The position numbers and the translations under genes are program-made. The notes under the pieces were generated by a model that worked only from the letters and a program-made list of their open reading frames with translations, made no database searches and was not told where the DNA came from. 25,888 nt of DNA from Isohypsibius dastychi (taxonomy: Eukaryota > Tardigrada > Eutardigrada > Parachela > Isohypsibiidae): positions 1 through 25,888 of the forward strand of contig JAQIWT010000257.1 of NCBI GenBank assembly GCA_034696485.1, in the 5' to 3' direction. The first letter of the stretch is position 1. The number at the start of each line of letters is the position of its first letter. Of the stretch, positions 12,001-24,420 are shown piece by piece.

Positions 12001-15000
12001 CAATGCAGATTCTCTCCGAAATAAAACGCCCAAGAGTTGAGACGGAAATCTCCTCCTCTCATTCAGCTGAAAAATTGGATGGTGATCGTGATTCTGATCA
12101 CTCGGTGAATCCGACAAAGCATGAAAAGAAAGAACATAAACGAGGTGCAGATGGTAAAAAAGTAAAAGACAAAAAGGGTGCAAAAAAAGAATCCATATCT
12201 GAAAAACACCGGAAAACAACTGAGAAGGGAGAGAAGGTAAAGCCCCGCCGACAATCGGAAAGTACAAGAGATGTGAGTATCTTAATCTCTTAGTCTAGAA
12301 AAAACAACTTTTGACCCATGGCCCATGTTTTAGGTCACAAAGCATGATGCTGATATCCATAAGGATAACAAAAGATCGGGAAATCCCAAAGAGCAAAAGG
12401 CACATGATCTGACCCGAGGGGACGAGTCACCAAAACTTGGGGACGAAACTGTCGGAACAAATACCCCGGATGAACAAGAGAGGAAAGTCCTGGCACCAAC
12501 GCCGGAGCCGTTGTGTACTCTCAAGCCAAACACTGGACGATCTTTGTCTCTGGTGGTCAGTTCGATAACTGGATTTGCTATGTATGAATGCTCGATTCAG
12601 GAACTCCTTTTCCGAGAGACCTTCGTGCTCGAAAAACGAGTGATTGCTTTCACCATAAAGAACATTAGCAATGTGATTCTCCGATATGCTGCCAGTTACT
12701 CAACTAGTTCTGATACGTGTCTTGCATTTCTGGAACAAATCCAACCGATAAAGTCAACCGGCGAAAAACAGAAGGAATCTGATGGCAAGAGGAACTACAA
12801 ACTAGACGACGATGAGCCGACATCGGCACAGCCCAGTAACGCGAGTAGATCGGAGAAGAACGAAAGGTCGGGGAAACATGCTACTACTAAAGCCCTGGTG
12901 GCTCAGTCACTACCGGAAACTGCCGGAAATAAAGAATCCAGCTCCGCAGTATTCAAAAAAAAGAGAAAAATATCGAAAGACAGCAACGACTTGCAATCAA
13001 CTGGGCTTCCATCAACCGCACCAAAAAGTTCGGGTAAGCTATTCGACTGCACATCCTGCGATTTAGAACTAATGTAGTTTTACTCGCTCTCGAATTCATT
13101 TCCATTTGCTTCAGGAACGAAAATTTATCCCGCCAACACTCGACGCATTAACGCAGAACATTTTCGAAGTCCAAAAACTTCTCAAACGGCAAATCTTACG
13201 ATGTCATTCAGTGTGGAACCAGTTTCTGGAACTATAATGCCTGGAAGTTTGCAGACTTATACAGCAGCGTTTCAGCCTGACGACGCGCTGGATTTTCTGG
13301 GATCTCTGTCTTTTCAGATAGAAAACCGCGATCCAAGAAGCCCTCCATTAATTATTCCCGTTCATGGAAATGGCAAACTGCCTTTTGTGCATATTAGTAC
13401 AATCGAGGGCTCTGAAATGCGCTGGAACTACATACCAGGCCAAGAGGCAAAAGTGCTGTCAGTAAACTGTATCGGCATCAGCGAGCACACTCGTCAAATA
13501 AGCCTCTCCAACCCGACTGATGTGGATCAAATCCTGAGTTTTCAATGTCAAGATTCGGATCATTTCGCTAAACCTTGTATAGAATTTGTCGATAAGGAAC
13601 TGAAAATAGCAGCGGGAAAACGGAATATTGCCAAGTTCTTCTTCGTAGTTCAATCGATAGGCAGTATGGAATCCAAATGGCTTCTCAATATCCAGGACAA
13701 AGTCTCACTTCCCCTGCTGATCCAAATCAACGTTCGCGAGCCAAATGTCCGTGCACTCCCAACACTCTTGCAGTTTAAACCTCTACTGCCACGCATGAAG
13801 AAAGAAAAATCCTTCACTTTGATAAATGAGGAGAAGGATGATCTAAGTTTCAGTTTAGATCTTGAAAATTTTAAAGGTCATGACTGCGCCACTTGGGATG
13901 TGAGTCCAATGGCTGGGGTTATCGGTGGCCACACCCGGAAAGAGATAACGGTTTCTTTCTATCCACGGAAAGAGTTTCAGTTGGAGGTGATGCTCTTGTG
14001 CCAGATTCAAAAGCGGAGCACGCCGCTGAAAATTATTCTGGATCACGAAGTTCTCGCCCCATCGGTTGAGCTTGTCTATCTTTTGGATTCAAAAATTAAT
14101 GTGCTCAAACCAAGTGCTTCAGAGGTCAAGGAGGTGATTGATATTGGCAAGTGCGAGATGTATGTTACTTACACAGTCAACTTGCAATTAAACAACACTG
14201 GCGCAATCAACGTCGCGTTTTCTGTCGAACTCCTGGATTTTTCGCTCACACCTTGCACAAGGCCCTACGTCCAGTTATCCCTGGTGAAGGGTATTATCTC
14301 GCCAGGACATATTGAGCCGCTGATCTTAACGTATTCACCAAAATCGTTGAAAGACCGTATCGACGATGTTTGTATCTCGATTGAAATTGAGTTTGGACCA
14401 AAATATATGGTCTGGCTAACTAACGAACTGTTCAATATTGATCTGGACTTCAGCTTTGACGATTGTGATTTTGGACCAGTTATTATTGCTAAAGATAGTC
14501 CTGACATTGGTTCCACGGTTCCACTCATCATCACAAACCAAATGCAGAAACCAAGCTTGATAGATCTCCTCACTTACACTCTGCCGTCTTGTATGGCATT
14601 TGAGTTCGTCTCAGTCAACCTGCTTCCAGGAAACAGTTCCATTCATACCGTCATGTTTTTACCAACTGAAACTGGATATTTTTCTGGGTCACTAACTTTC
14701 CTGATCAACGGAACATTAACAAAGACCGTGACGCTTAAAGGAGAAGGTGTCGCGATTCAAGTTGAATTACCAACTCGACTGAGGCATTTGCAGTTTTTGG
14801 ATTGTCATGTCGGCGTTATCAGCTCACATATTATTCCAGTTCAAAACCATACTAAAACCGAGATCAGAGGACGTGTTGCTCTCATGCCGAGAAATCCATC
14901 CAATGCTGTAGTGCGAGAGCTGATAGCAAACGGAGCTCTTTCGGTCCACCCAACTAAGGAGATAACGATATCGCCGGCAAAGTCTGTTAAAGTGAAACTC

Positions 15001-17796
15001 TGCTTCTTGGCTCAAACACGCATTCCATATTTTGAAGCAAAGATTGTTTTTCACTTAAGTGAAACAATCTCGCGAGAGCTGGGAAGTCTTAGTGGAACAT
15101 GTCCAGGCGTTGATGTTATACTAGAAGAAAAATCAGTCGACTTTGGATCCCTCGTAGCGACTGGCTCCCTTAAACGGAACGTTTTGATGCGCAATCTAGG
15201 TGAACTTGGAGCGTATTTCGTTTGGAACACCGATCAGCTGCTCCCTGATTTTACTATCAAACCACGCAAGGGTTACATCTCAGCCAGCGGTGACGTTGTT
15301 TTCGAGATAATCTTCAGTCCTCAGTATGTCAACCCCGACATCAGGTCGATGGATATTGAATGTCAGATTCCCCAGAATCGGCAAATTGTCAAACTCAGTC
15401 TTATTGGAGCGTGTATACCGATGCCTACGGCAAAAGACGTGGTTACGTTTGAATGTCCCCTACGTCAGAGTGATAACAAAACAATATCCATCACCAATGC
15501 AACTGGAAGTATCTGGGAGCTCAAGCCAGAGCTTCATGGTGCTGCATGGACCACATCCCCACATATCACTGTGAAGCCCAACACAACGGAGCTGCTCGAC
15601 GTACAGTTCAAATCATTAACAGGAGGAGTTCACCAAGGCCAAATCAACATTCTTCTGCCAACCGGTCAGGCCCTGGTATATAGTCTGGTGGGAAAAACGT
15701 TACCCCCACGGCCTAACGGGAAGATAGTGAGAGATATACCCTGTAGAGTTGATCATAAAGAAAAGCTTGTAGTAGTAAACTGGCTGAATCGCCTCCAGAC
15801 CTATCAAGTCATCACAGATTACGTCAAGCCCGATAAACCTGATCCATTCATAACCTTAACAGGACGTAACAGTCTACACATTCCTGCTTTATCACAGACT
15901 GAGTACGAGTTCGGTTTCCGGGCTCTTCGCGACAAAGATGTCAATGGAATATACTTGTATAAGTTGACATTCAAGAGCGAAGAGACGGGTGACTACCAAT
16001 ACTTTGAAATCCAGTATAAAATTGTCAAAGGAATGCCGTATGATTCTCGAACTGTGTCCACCATTGTTCGCACATTAAAAAGAGAAGTGATCCGGTTTCA
16101 TAACCCAATGGAAAACCAGGCGACAGTGAATTTTTCGCTTCAAAGTAACACGACGGATATCACACTGGAGCCAACTGGAAACGTTGTGCTGCCCGCAAAG
16201 AAAGATATTGACTTGAACTTGGACTATTTTCCACTCAAACAAGGAAACTTTCAGGTACGAGAAATTGTATGGAATCCTTTCCCATACGAAAACACCATTG
16301 TGCGAGCTTTTACTGCACTGTCGTGACCAGACCGCGCAGGAAAATTGCGTGATCAGTAAAACTCGACCTCAGCTGGCTGAGGCACGCTGTGCCACACAGG
16401 TTAAATTCACCACTTCACTGATATTTTGGCACGGTCTGGTTGCGGCAGCATAGAAACTGCGTCTGAAATTTGTCCAGCGTTTTGTCTAAGCGGCCGCTCG
16501 TAGATACTGTAGAGAACGTAAAATAATTTCCTAATTTTATTTCAAGATCGTTATCCCATTTCAGGATTGCTACCCTGCTGAATACGATTGATCAGGCATA
16601 GCTCACGTGGCTCAGAGCCCCCTTGCTATCAACTTAGTTCCCAACAAATTTCTCGGTCTATGCGGTTCAAACGAAGTTCGTTTCGAACCTTAAAATGTGA
16701 AGAAACTGAATGATAATCCACTTTCGGATGTGACTGGAAATCAAAGCAGTATTGTAGTGCTACGACCAAATTATGCAGAGATATTTAGCAATCAGTAAAA
16801 TTAGGGCCTGTTGAGTGAGCTCCGCCCGCTATAGTAACATGGGTAAAATTCCCCACCCCAGTGCTATTTTTGCGCGTTTTTCGCAATTGTACAGTGCTCA
16901 CATTTCATATTCCGCCACCGTTTCTATATTGTATTGTAGCTCAGGCTGCTGAGGAAGATGTTTGTCTGAGAAGAAAAGGACTAAAATGAAATTTGTCATC
17001 CAGTCCACAGGATTCTACTATCAGCTTACCTGCCGAATAGCAACCAGAATTGTTTAACATATTTTTTCTGTTCTAGGGACGCATCGATATCAACAGCGTG
17101 GAACTTGGCGCTTCTTATATTGAACTCAACCTTCAGAGTGGGCAAGCTTACCATGAACCGACTCTTGCATTTGAGGTTCCATTTGGAACAAACTTCATCC
17201 AGTCATGCAAACTCTTAAATTTTGGCCGGACAAAAGCAGAGTTCAACGTGAAAATTGTTGAAGGGGCAGGAGAGTTCTCAATAATCAAAGATCAAGAATC
17301 AGTTGCAACTCGAAGCTATTCATTGCTGCCTGGATCTCCATCTGCACCTACAGAGCATGTCATGGATATTTCTTTCGAACCAAATCTTCTGGGAACGTTC
17401 CGGGGGCGCCTCTTGGCTTCTTCAACGGTGGGCGGAGAATTTATATATCCTCTTTCGGGACTATCTCTCAGACCGAGACCGAAAGGACCCTATACTGTCA
17501 CTGCATCTGGAGAAACTAGCCCGCTACTGGAGTTCCGCAATCCCTTCACAAGAAATGTTACTTTCAGTATAAGTGTTTCGAACAAGATCTTCCATCTGAA
17601 AGATCAGGAAATTACACTGAAACCGAAAAAGACCACCATCATAGCTGTCGAATTGATATCTAGCACCACCGACAGCACATTGTTGAAGAACTTTCCAGTC
17701 TTTGCTCAGATCGTCGTTACGCCCAAATTTGAAAGCGCTGTTCCTCCGGAAGACGAAAACACTGAATGGGTGTTCTATATTAAGGGCGAACTGTAA
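2350..17796 (+). CDS. HYDIN: HYDIN homologue (central-pair protein), N-terminal part absent
   Basis: HYDIN is a giant protein of the C2b/C1-associated central-pair projection in motile cilia; its loss stalls or weakens ciliary beat. Seen here: about 12 exons that follow the HYDIN family order without rearrangement, from a mid-protein ASH module, through the P-loop (adenylate-kinase-like) domain, a charged coil, and then a long run of ASH/MSP-like beta-sandwich modules to the family C-terminus (last residues EWVFYIKGEL, stop 17794-17796). Proposed exons: 2350-3032, 3093-3840, 4041-6422 (with a frame change inside), 6552-~7499, 7961-8943, 9027-9874, 9952-10631, 11052-11582 (or 11564), 11626-12272, 12334-13033, 13115-16254, 17077-17796; phases match at all junctions except the two flagged ones. 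About 4,300 codons. The part of HYDIN before the first ASH module here is not in the window, so the start at 2350 is uncertain. Confidence 0.93.
3093..3840 (+). CDS. HYDIN: HYDIN exon 2: end of one ASH module and a complete second one
   Basis: Acceptor TTTCTCAG at 3092 joins in phase with the previous exon; an alternative acceptor at 3108 would need another donor. Residues FDVHPWSKTLAPLQTTSIRI end one module. The next runs from ISVHVQPRCLDFAECLF through IIIVNRGRYSIVFSV to FYLPGRPGNFMRSFFV, the typical 'boundary, strand with N-x-G, then x-Y-x-P-G' ASH pattern. It is followed by a charged linker DLENERMLKWALLSQKQ. The donor at 3841 (CAG|GTATGA) is phase 0. Confidence 0.9.
4041..6422 (+). CDS. 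HYDIN: HYDIN exon 3: three ASH modules and the adenylate-kinase-like P-loop domain; frame changes inside
   Basis: Acceptor GTCTTACAG ends at 4040, phase 0. Three ASH modules follow (landmarks LPEHVLNFGLF, PPVVNFNHVRCGF, YLEFHPRKLTFPTVF), then a helical charged linker. The Hydin-type adenylate-kinase-like domain comes next: Walker A GPPCCGKS at 5529-5552, the helix after it, a low-complexity Lys/Gly/Gln insert (~5700-5880), and the second conserved block DCRRGVIFDDL at 5997-6029. The insert splits the kinase fold, as is usual in this family. The frame used up to about 6180 ends in a dead end at 6440. The homologous charged coil (EKKF..EDGQEY) continues in the -1 frame from about 6221-6257 to 6422, so a single-base gap in the sequence or an odd splice is needed. 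Confidence 0.85.
5529..5552 (+). other. HYDIN: Walker A motif in HYDIN
   Basis: Codes GPPCCGKS, a full P-loop with lysine and serine intact, at the start of the adenylate-kinase-like domain. Confidence 0.9.
6552..7499 (+). CDS. HYDIN: HYDIN exon 4: charged coil linker after the P-loop domain
   Basis: Low-complexity Ser/Lys-rich start, then a helix FFLTLKEYNNVVLKWNGIPK and a Lys/Arg/Glu/Ala run (about 6990-7140) that correspond in position and composition to the charged coil of HYDIN between the P-loop domain and the next ASH modules. A short conserved stretch SVLFTLRSKPV ... HFQFVTQPGE marks the next boundary. The acceptor at 6551 (CTGTTATCCAG) is convincing. The 3' end is not: the frame is open to 7567, the next exon needs phase 1, and GT at 7500 or 7497 are only weak donors. 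Confidence 0.7.
7500..7960. other. HYDIN intron 4
   Basis: About 460 bases without coding signal. It contains the dispersed motif CCCCATCCCAGCGCTATTTT (7688-7707), one minisatellite core (7848-7858) and a near-palindrome AAAAAATCGATTTTT (about 7756-7770). Confidence 0.65.
7961..8943 (+). CDS. HYDIN: HYDIN exon 5: two ASH modules
   Basis: Acceptor GAATTTTTAG ends at 7960 and gives phase 1. After a ~100-residue Thr/Ser/Lys linker come LSHFRWSVSPHEKTTIRIHF, then a second module with RRLFFGPLLAGKKK and LYLRHMERLTVTIYAHP, then NPCPTILLLSC; all are colinear with the family. The donor is GAG AAG|GTTGGT at 8944, phase 0, before an 83-base intron (8944-9026). Confidence 0.9.
9027..9874 (+). CDS. HYDIN: HYDIN exon 6: ASH modules
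   Basis: Acceptor TTTTTACAG ends at 9026, phase 0. Landmarks in order: VPIRWRLLG, a second module from SYDLVLDITFPKL with VLDFGQCRIND and TVRNKGKSECGFQF, and a third that starts INGDIRF-like (LNGDIRFPCGMPMQ) and SLHNTGDSDFSYTL. The donor is TACAG|GTTGGT at 9875, phase 2, followed by a 77-base intron. Confidence 0.9.
9952..10631 (+). CDS. HYDIN: HYDIN exon 7: linker, ASH module, start of the next
   Basis: Acceptor TTTTTCCCCGCAG ends at 9951; one base completes a serine codon. A Gln/Ser-rich loop of ~50 residues interrupts the module started in exon 6, which then resumes with GGPFVVRPLSGITKSGE and SYILDIADRDPVVYPNG; the aspartate-proline element is typical of this position in HYDIN. A further module starts at FVGTRRKFRFKLINPTN. 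The donor TCA G|GTGAGA at 10632 is a strong phase 1 site. Confidence 0.9.
10632..11051. other. HYDIN intron 7 with a hairpin
   Basis: 420-base intron with consensus ends. The only structure seen is the nested hairpin at 10717-10770; the rest is AT-rich and featureless. Confidence 0.75.
10717..10770. repeat. nested perfect hairpin in intron 7
   Basis: Outer arms CTGGCTATGAG (10717-10727) and CTCATAGCCAG (10760-10770), inner arms TTCGACA (10735-10741) and TGTCGAA (10749-10755), with a 7-base loop. Confidence 0.85.
11052..11582 (+). CDS. HYDIN: HYDIN exon 8: ASH module
   Basis: Acceptor ATTTGTTACAG ends at 11051. The exon starts GYVHVLFSPTIATKYQ, the last strands of the previous module, then has the next one (LPNIRIVQPNYRDRRG, RLKLIIFNETVIPVTL, REIWVTFLPTTIG). 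Two donors keep the same phase: 11565 (GACG|GTTCGT) and 11583 (CTGG|GTACCG). They differ by six residues. The intron would be 61 or 43 bases; 61 is nearer to the other short introns here. Confidence 0.85.
11626..12272 (+). CDS. HYDIN: HYDIN exon 9: ASH module and lysine-rich linker
   Basis: Acceptor ATTTTTTCAAG ends at 11625, phase 1. The module contains FQLNFGDCRPSQQLNYSFDL, WLRFDWPKLPDSL and IVPKCGHIKPQSS, all in HYDIN order. From about 12110 to 12260 it turns into a lysine-rich stretch (KKEHKRG, KKVKDKKGAKKE, KHRKTTEKGEKVK). The donor AGAGAT|GTGAGT at 12273 is a consensus site; the intron is 61 bases. Confidence 0.9.
12334..13033 (+). CDS. HYDIN: HYDIN exon 10: charged linker, half ASH module, second charged loop
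   Basis: Acceptor CATGTTTTAG ends at 12333, phase 0. A Lys/Asp/Glu linker precedes FAMYECSIQELLFRETFVLE and IAFTIKNISNVILRYAASYS, the family strands at this site. A second charged loop of about 100 residues then interrupts the module, with an NLS-like KKKRKISK near 12957-12980. The donor TCG G|GTAAGC at 13034 is strong, phase 1. Confidence 0.9.
13115..16254 (+). CDS. HYDIN: HYDIN exon 11: about ten ASH modules in one large exon
   Basis: Acceptor ATTTGCTTCAG ends at 13114. One uninterrupted exon of 3,140 bases. Landmarks in order: SFSVEPVSGTIMPGS, RQISLSNPTDVDQIL, LLQFKPLLPRMKKEKSF, VNLQLNNTGAINVAFSV, DDCDFGPVIIAKD, LRHLQFLDCHVGVIS, VDFGSLVATGSLKRN, VVTFECPLRQSDNKT, RPNGKIVRDIPCRVD with VNWLNRLQTYQVI, and VIRFHNPMENQATVNFSL. 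Order and spacing follow the family. The donor TTTCAG|GTACGA at 16255, phase 0, is chosen because the next exon continues the strand; the frame remains open to 16326 only as read-through into the intron. Confidence 0.95.
16255..17076. other. HYDIN intron 11
   Basis: 822 bases with consensus ends. It contains the dispersed motif CCCCACCCCAGTGCTATTTT (16851-16870). Open frames in it are read-through of exon 11 or chance. Confidence 0.8.
17077..17796 (+). CDS. HYDIN: HYDIN last exon: final modules and C-terminus
   Basis: Acceptor TTTTTTCTGTTCTAG ends at 17076, phase 0. It continues GRIDINSVELGASYIELNLQ, then CKLLNFGRTKAEFNV, ISFEPNLLGTFRGRLL, GEFIYPLSGLSLRPRPKGP, and the last module ending EWVFYIKGEL, which matches the family's own C-terminus. 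Stop TAA is at 17794-17796. The 3' end of the gene is therefore genuine and not truncated. Confidence 0.95.
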   Translation, partial: GRIDINSVELGASYIELNLQSGQAYHEPTLAFEVPFGTNFIQSCKLLNFGRTKAEFNVKIVEGAGEFSIIKDQESVATRSYSLLPGSPSAPTEHVMDISFEPNLLGTFRGRLLASSTVGGEFIYPLSGLSLRPRPKGPYTVTASGETSPLLEFRNPFTRNVTFSISVSNKIFHLKDQEITLKPKKTTIIAVELISSTTDSTLLKNFPVFAQIVVTPKFESAVPPEDENTEWVFYIKGEL

Positions 17797-18623
17797 CTGA
17801 TTCTCGCACACATTGATCTTTGGTCCAAGCCTGCCTCAGCAATCTCATTTCTTCGTTTCTGATCATATTTTGACTCAATCAAGATCAGAATTATCCCGAT
17901 AGAATCATGATTTACGGTAATCGTTTAATTTTTCATTTCGTACATGAATCGAGTGATCAACGCCCATCGATGCACTGCGGGTAAGCTTTCAAACAATTTT
18001 GCCCGAACTGATTTCAGTGGGAACTTGCGTTCTACAAGGAAACTCGACCATTCAAACGCTAGAATCTCAAGAATCAAGTTCTTGTAGAGGCGCTGGTCCT
18101 TCATCAGGCTAGATCATGTTGTACTTCAACAAATATTTCGGTACAGCAGCTTTCTGCGGAGCCTGCGATTGAAAAATTCCAAGAATACATAACAGAAAAA
18201 CAAATGGCTGGCAAAGAAACGTATGAGGGTGGTTCTAAATACCCAGTTCAACAACATGTGAATGATTATCAGAACCCGTTAAATGGTTGTGGAAGAATCG
18301 GTATTTTCAATGGTTTTAGGAGAAAAGAAAGACTCGTAGTTCCTCGAGGATGTACTTTTTCGAAGAGTAGACGGTGAGGTTGCATTTCCTTCCAGGCAAT
18401 CGCCAGTGCTGTTCGAAACTTTGAGAACTAAAACGAGTATCATGAGCATTGTCAGTCCAGCATATTAAAACAGTCTGAAATAAAAATCATACGCACATCA
18501 CTTACATTTTGTCCCGTGATTTTCGTCACAATTTTGCACTTTTGACGCGGTTCCCGTTGATTTGGAAGTGTTTTGATCAGTTGCTTTTTCTGATCCCTGT
18601 TAACCGATACTGTTTGTTGAAAT
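17797..18623. other. convergent 3' region between HYDIN and SRPK
   Basis: No gene seen. An AATAAA at 18479-18484 on the plus strand could end HYDIN transcripts, although it is 680 bases past the stop codon; no clear signal for SRPK was found on the minus strand. Confidence 0.6.
18479..18484 (+). terminator. possible HYDIN polyadenylation signal AATAAA
   Basis: Canonical hexamer downstream of HYDIN; the distance is large and other variants such as ATTAAA lie just before it. Confidence 0.3.
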
Positions 18624-22292
<3,669 letters not shown>

Positions 22293-23696
22293 ATGATATC
22301 AATGAAGGAAATCTTTTGCCCTGATCAGAGGGATGGAATTACAACCTGGGCCCACATAGCGACTTGTCTTCTTGACGAACTTCGGGACGAGTGTGCTTCT
22401 ATATTGGAGCAGCCTCAGTCTTATACCTCTGCTGTTTTTGTTAACCACGAATCTCCGAAGAACGATTGTCTTATCCCTGTTGCAGCTATAAGCCGATGCA
22501 AAAACGACCATGAAGCCAGTGTCATCGTGCGATCGAAATGCGCGGATGTATCAAAAAGCTCTCAGATACGGCATTCAGTCGTCACCACTAACTTCTCAAC
22601 AGACGGGACATTGCGAGAAGCGACATGTAAAGATGGAGACGGCTTGGAATCAAACTCCATTAATTCGCTCGAACAAGGACTGCATCCTCGAAGATGCACA
22701 TCTGGGATCCCAAATTCAAATAAACTGTCCTCGAAGAATGAGAAAACACTTCTGCTGGATAGCTGGAAAAATCAGCCTCCTAGTTGGGTCGATATTTCTG
22801 AAGACAGCGCTAATATAGATATTGCCGATCTAACATTGATTCGGGTTCCCTCACAGCCGCGTCATTATGACAGCAAAAGCCCTAAAACCAACCCCAACCC
22901 GAAAGCTGGTGCCACGAGGACAGATCGCCACTCATTGGAAGATAGAAAGAGTGTGACTTATCCTCACGCTGACCATCTTTCCAAACATGATCGGTGTTAT
23001 CCTACCAGTACTTCCAATGAAAAACCTACAAGCTTATATCCCGGAATGGCTGTTGCAAAAACACATGTTAGGAAGACTGGTGAGAACTCTCACGCGGTTA
23101 CAGAGCGTTTCCAGAAAAGGACACACGGTATGCCACAGGCACCATATGGGTCACTTCCAAGTCATAACAGGACACTCTCGAAGAAATCACGCAGTGCTGC
23201 AACCATACAGTCGTCTATTGTTCAACAATCGTGGAAACGTAATTCCTGCAATCAAAGCAGATCTAGTACAAGCTCAAACCATGAAACACCAGGTCTATTA
23301 TCAGGGGTCAAGGATAAACCGTGGTGGGCGCCCTCAGCCGATGCGTGCTGCAATTTAAGTGAAGGAAACGGTGACTGGAATAGCTTTCGGCATGAAAATG
23401 AATCAATCGTGCCCAACGACACTGAGCGTACACCACGGAGACATCAGCCGAGAGTGGCTCTCAATGATCTTGTCGATGACAACACCTGTTTCAATACACC
23501 AAAAATGGTTTCGGTAGCACAACAAACCGACTTTTCAGGCACCGACCATAGAGTATTTTCAATGAAGACCAAAAATCCGGTGGTTGAACCCAAGGACATT
23601 CAACGGCCAGGTCGCTTAAAACCACCACCAGCTTGGTTAATTGTCACCCAGTCAGATTCCACTGAGAAAAAGCTACAGCTCAACCGAGATCAGTAG
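22293..23696 (+). CDS. unrecognised Ser-rich protein, 467 aa, intronless
   Basis: A single open frame of 467 codons from ATG (A at -3; a second ATG at 22302) to TAG at 23694-23696. I do not recognise the family. A short N-terminal part (ITTWAHIATCLLDELRDECA) looks helical; the rest is rich in Ser, Asn, Thr, Pro and Lys/Arg and probably disordered, with several Trp-containing short motifs (NQPPSWVDIS, KDKPWWAPS, KPPPAWLIV). A stretch AATIQSSIVQQSWKR faintly resembles an IQ calmodulin-binding motif. No signal peptide or membrane segment is seen. It is divergent from SRPK (1.36 kb away) and 468 bases upstream of the DNAAF5-like gene. Length alone makes a chance ORF unlikely, but it could be one exon of a larger gene. 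Confidence 0.62.
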   Translation: MISMKEIFCPDQRDGITTWAHIATCLLDELRDECASILEQPQSYTSAVFVNHESPKNDCLIPVAAISRCKNDHEASVIVRSKCADVSKSSQIRHSVVTTNFSTDGTLREATCKDGDGLESNSINSLEQGLHPRRCTSGIPNSNKLSSKNEKTLLLDSWKNQPPSWVDISEDSANIDIADLTLIRVPSQPRHYDSKSPKTNPNPKAGATRTDRHSLEDRKSVTYPHADHLSKHDRCYPTSTSNEKPTSLYPGMAVAKTHVRKTGENSHAVTERFQKRTHGMPQAPYGSLPSHNRTLSKKSRSAATIQSSIVQQSWKRNSCNQSRSSTSSNHETPGLLSGVKDKPWWAPSADACCNLSEGNGDWNSFRHENESIVPNDTERTPRRHQPRVALNDLVDDNTCFNTPKMVSVAQQTDFSGTDHRVFSMKTKNPVVEPKDIQRPGRLKPPPAWLIVTQSDSTEKKLQLNRDQ

Positions 23697-24164
23697 GCGC
23701 CTATGGCCAGAATCTATCTTGTATATCCGTCTCTTCCGGTATCCCGTGTATTGTTTTGGGAGGAAATCGAACCTACGGAAAGTCTTTCTGTTTCGTCACA
23801 GTATTTTTTAACAGAGTCAGTTTGCTAACCGATCGCTATGGCTCTAGTATGAATCGACGACTGATTCCTAACAGTAATGAAATTAGGTCGAACAGCGGGA
23901 TGGCGACATAGCCCACCATGCTCATCCAGATGCGCTTACCCTAAGATTGGTTCGATCCACATCCGCAAATTTGGTAACTTTTAAAAAAGCAATAATGAGC
24001 CCTAACCATAAAGATCACTTGAGCAATCCAATGCATTTTCATGTCAGGTATGCATGGTGATACAGGCAGGCTTCTACTAGCCCCCCCCCCCGGTTTGATC
24101 AATCATTCTAAAAGTCACGATTCGATCTGAGTATATCATTCCAATTCTACCAACTTTTTCAAAT
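23697..24164. other. intergenic region before the DNAAF5-like gene
   Basis: 468 bases with no gene; a C11 run lies at 24081-24091. It presumably includes the 3' end of the upstream gene and the promoter of the downstream one. Confidence 0.6.
24081..24091. repeat. C11 run
   Basis: Eleven uninterrupted cytosines about 75 bases before the DNAAF5-like start codon. Confidence 0.85.
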
Positions 24165-24420
24165 ATGTCAGCTACTGTGGTGCATGTCGCTTCTCATCAT
24201 TCGAAACATAAAAAGCTGCAAGATCTTGAAAGTCTTAGAACTGAGATCAACACTCACCAAAGTGGCAACACGAATTTGTCGGACCTGATCACTCTTTTTT
24301 ACGATCCGTGTGAATCTGTGCAGCATGCTGCGATTGATGTATTCGCTGACTGTATTGAGCTGCACTACAATATTGAAAGTGTTCTGCCGCACTTATTCGA
24401 TGTCTTTGAAAAACATATGG
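24165..24420 (+). CDS. DNAAF5: DNAAF5-like exon 1
   Basis: Codes the N-terminal 85 residues and one base of the next codon. The donor ATATGG|GTGTGA is at 24421; the 57-base intron ends ATTTCAG at 24477. The frame stays open past the donor to 24461 only by chance. Confidence 0.7.

Noticed and set aside
16265-16453. 62-codon open frame after HYDIN exon 11
   Set aside because: Lies in intron 11; the exon join at 16254/17077 continues the family sequence exactly.
3040-18300. Many antisense open frames under HYDIN
   Set aside because: They are shadows of the plus-strand coding exons without their own domain signal.
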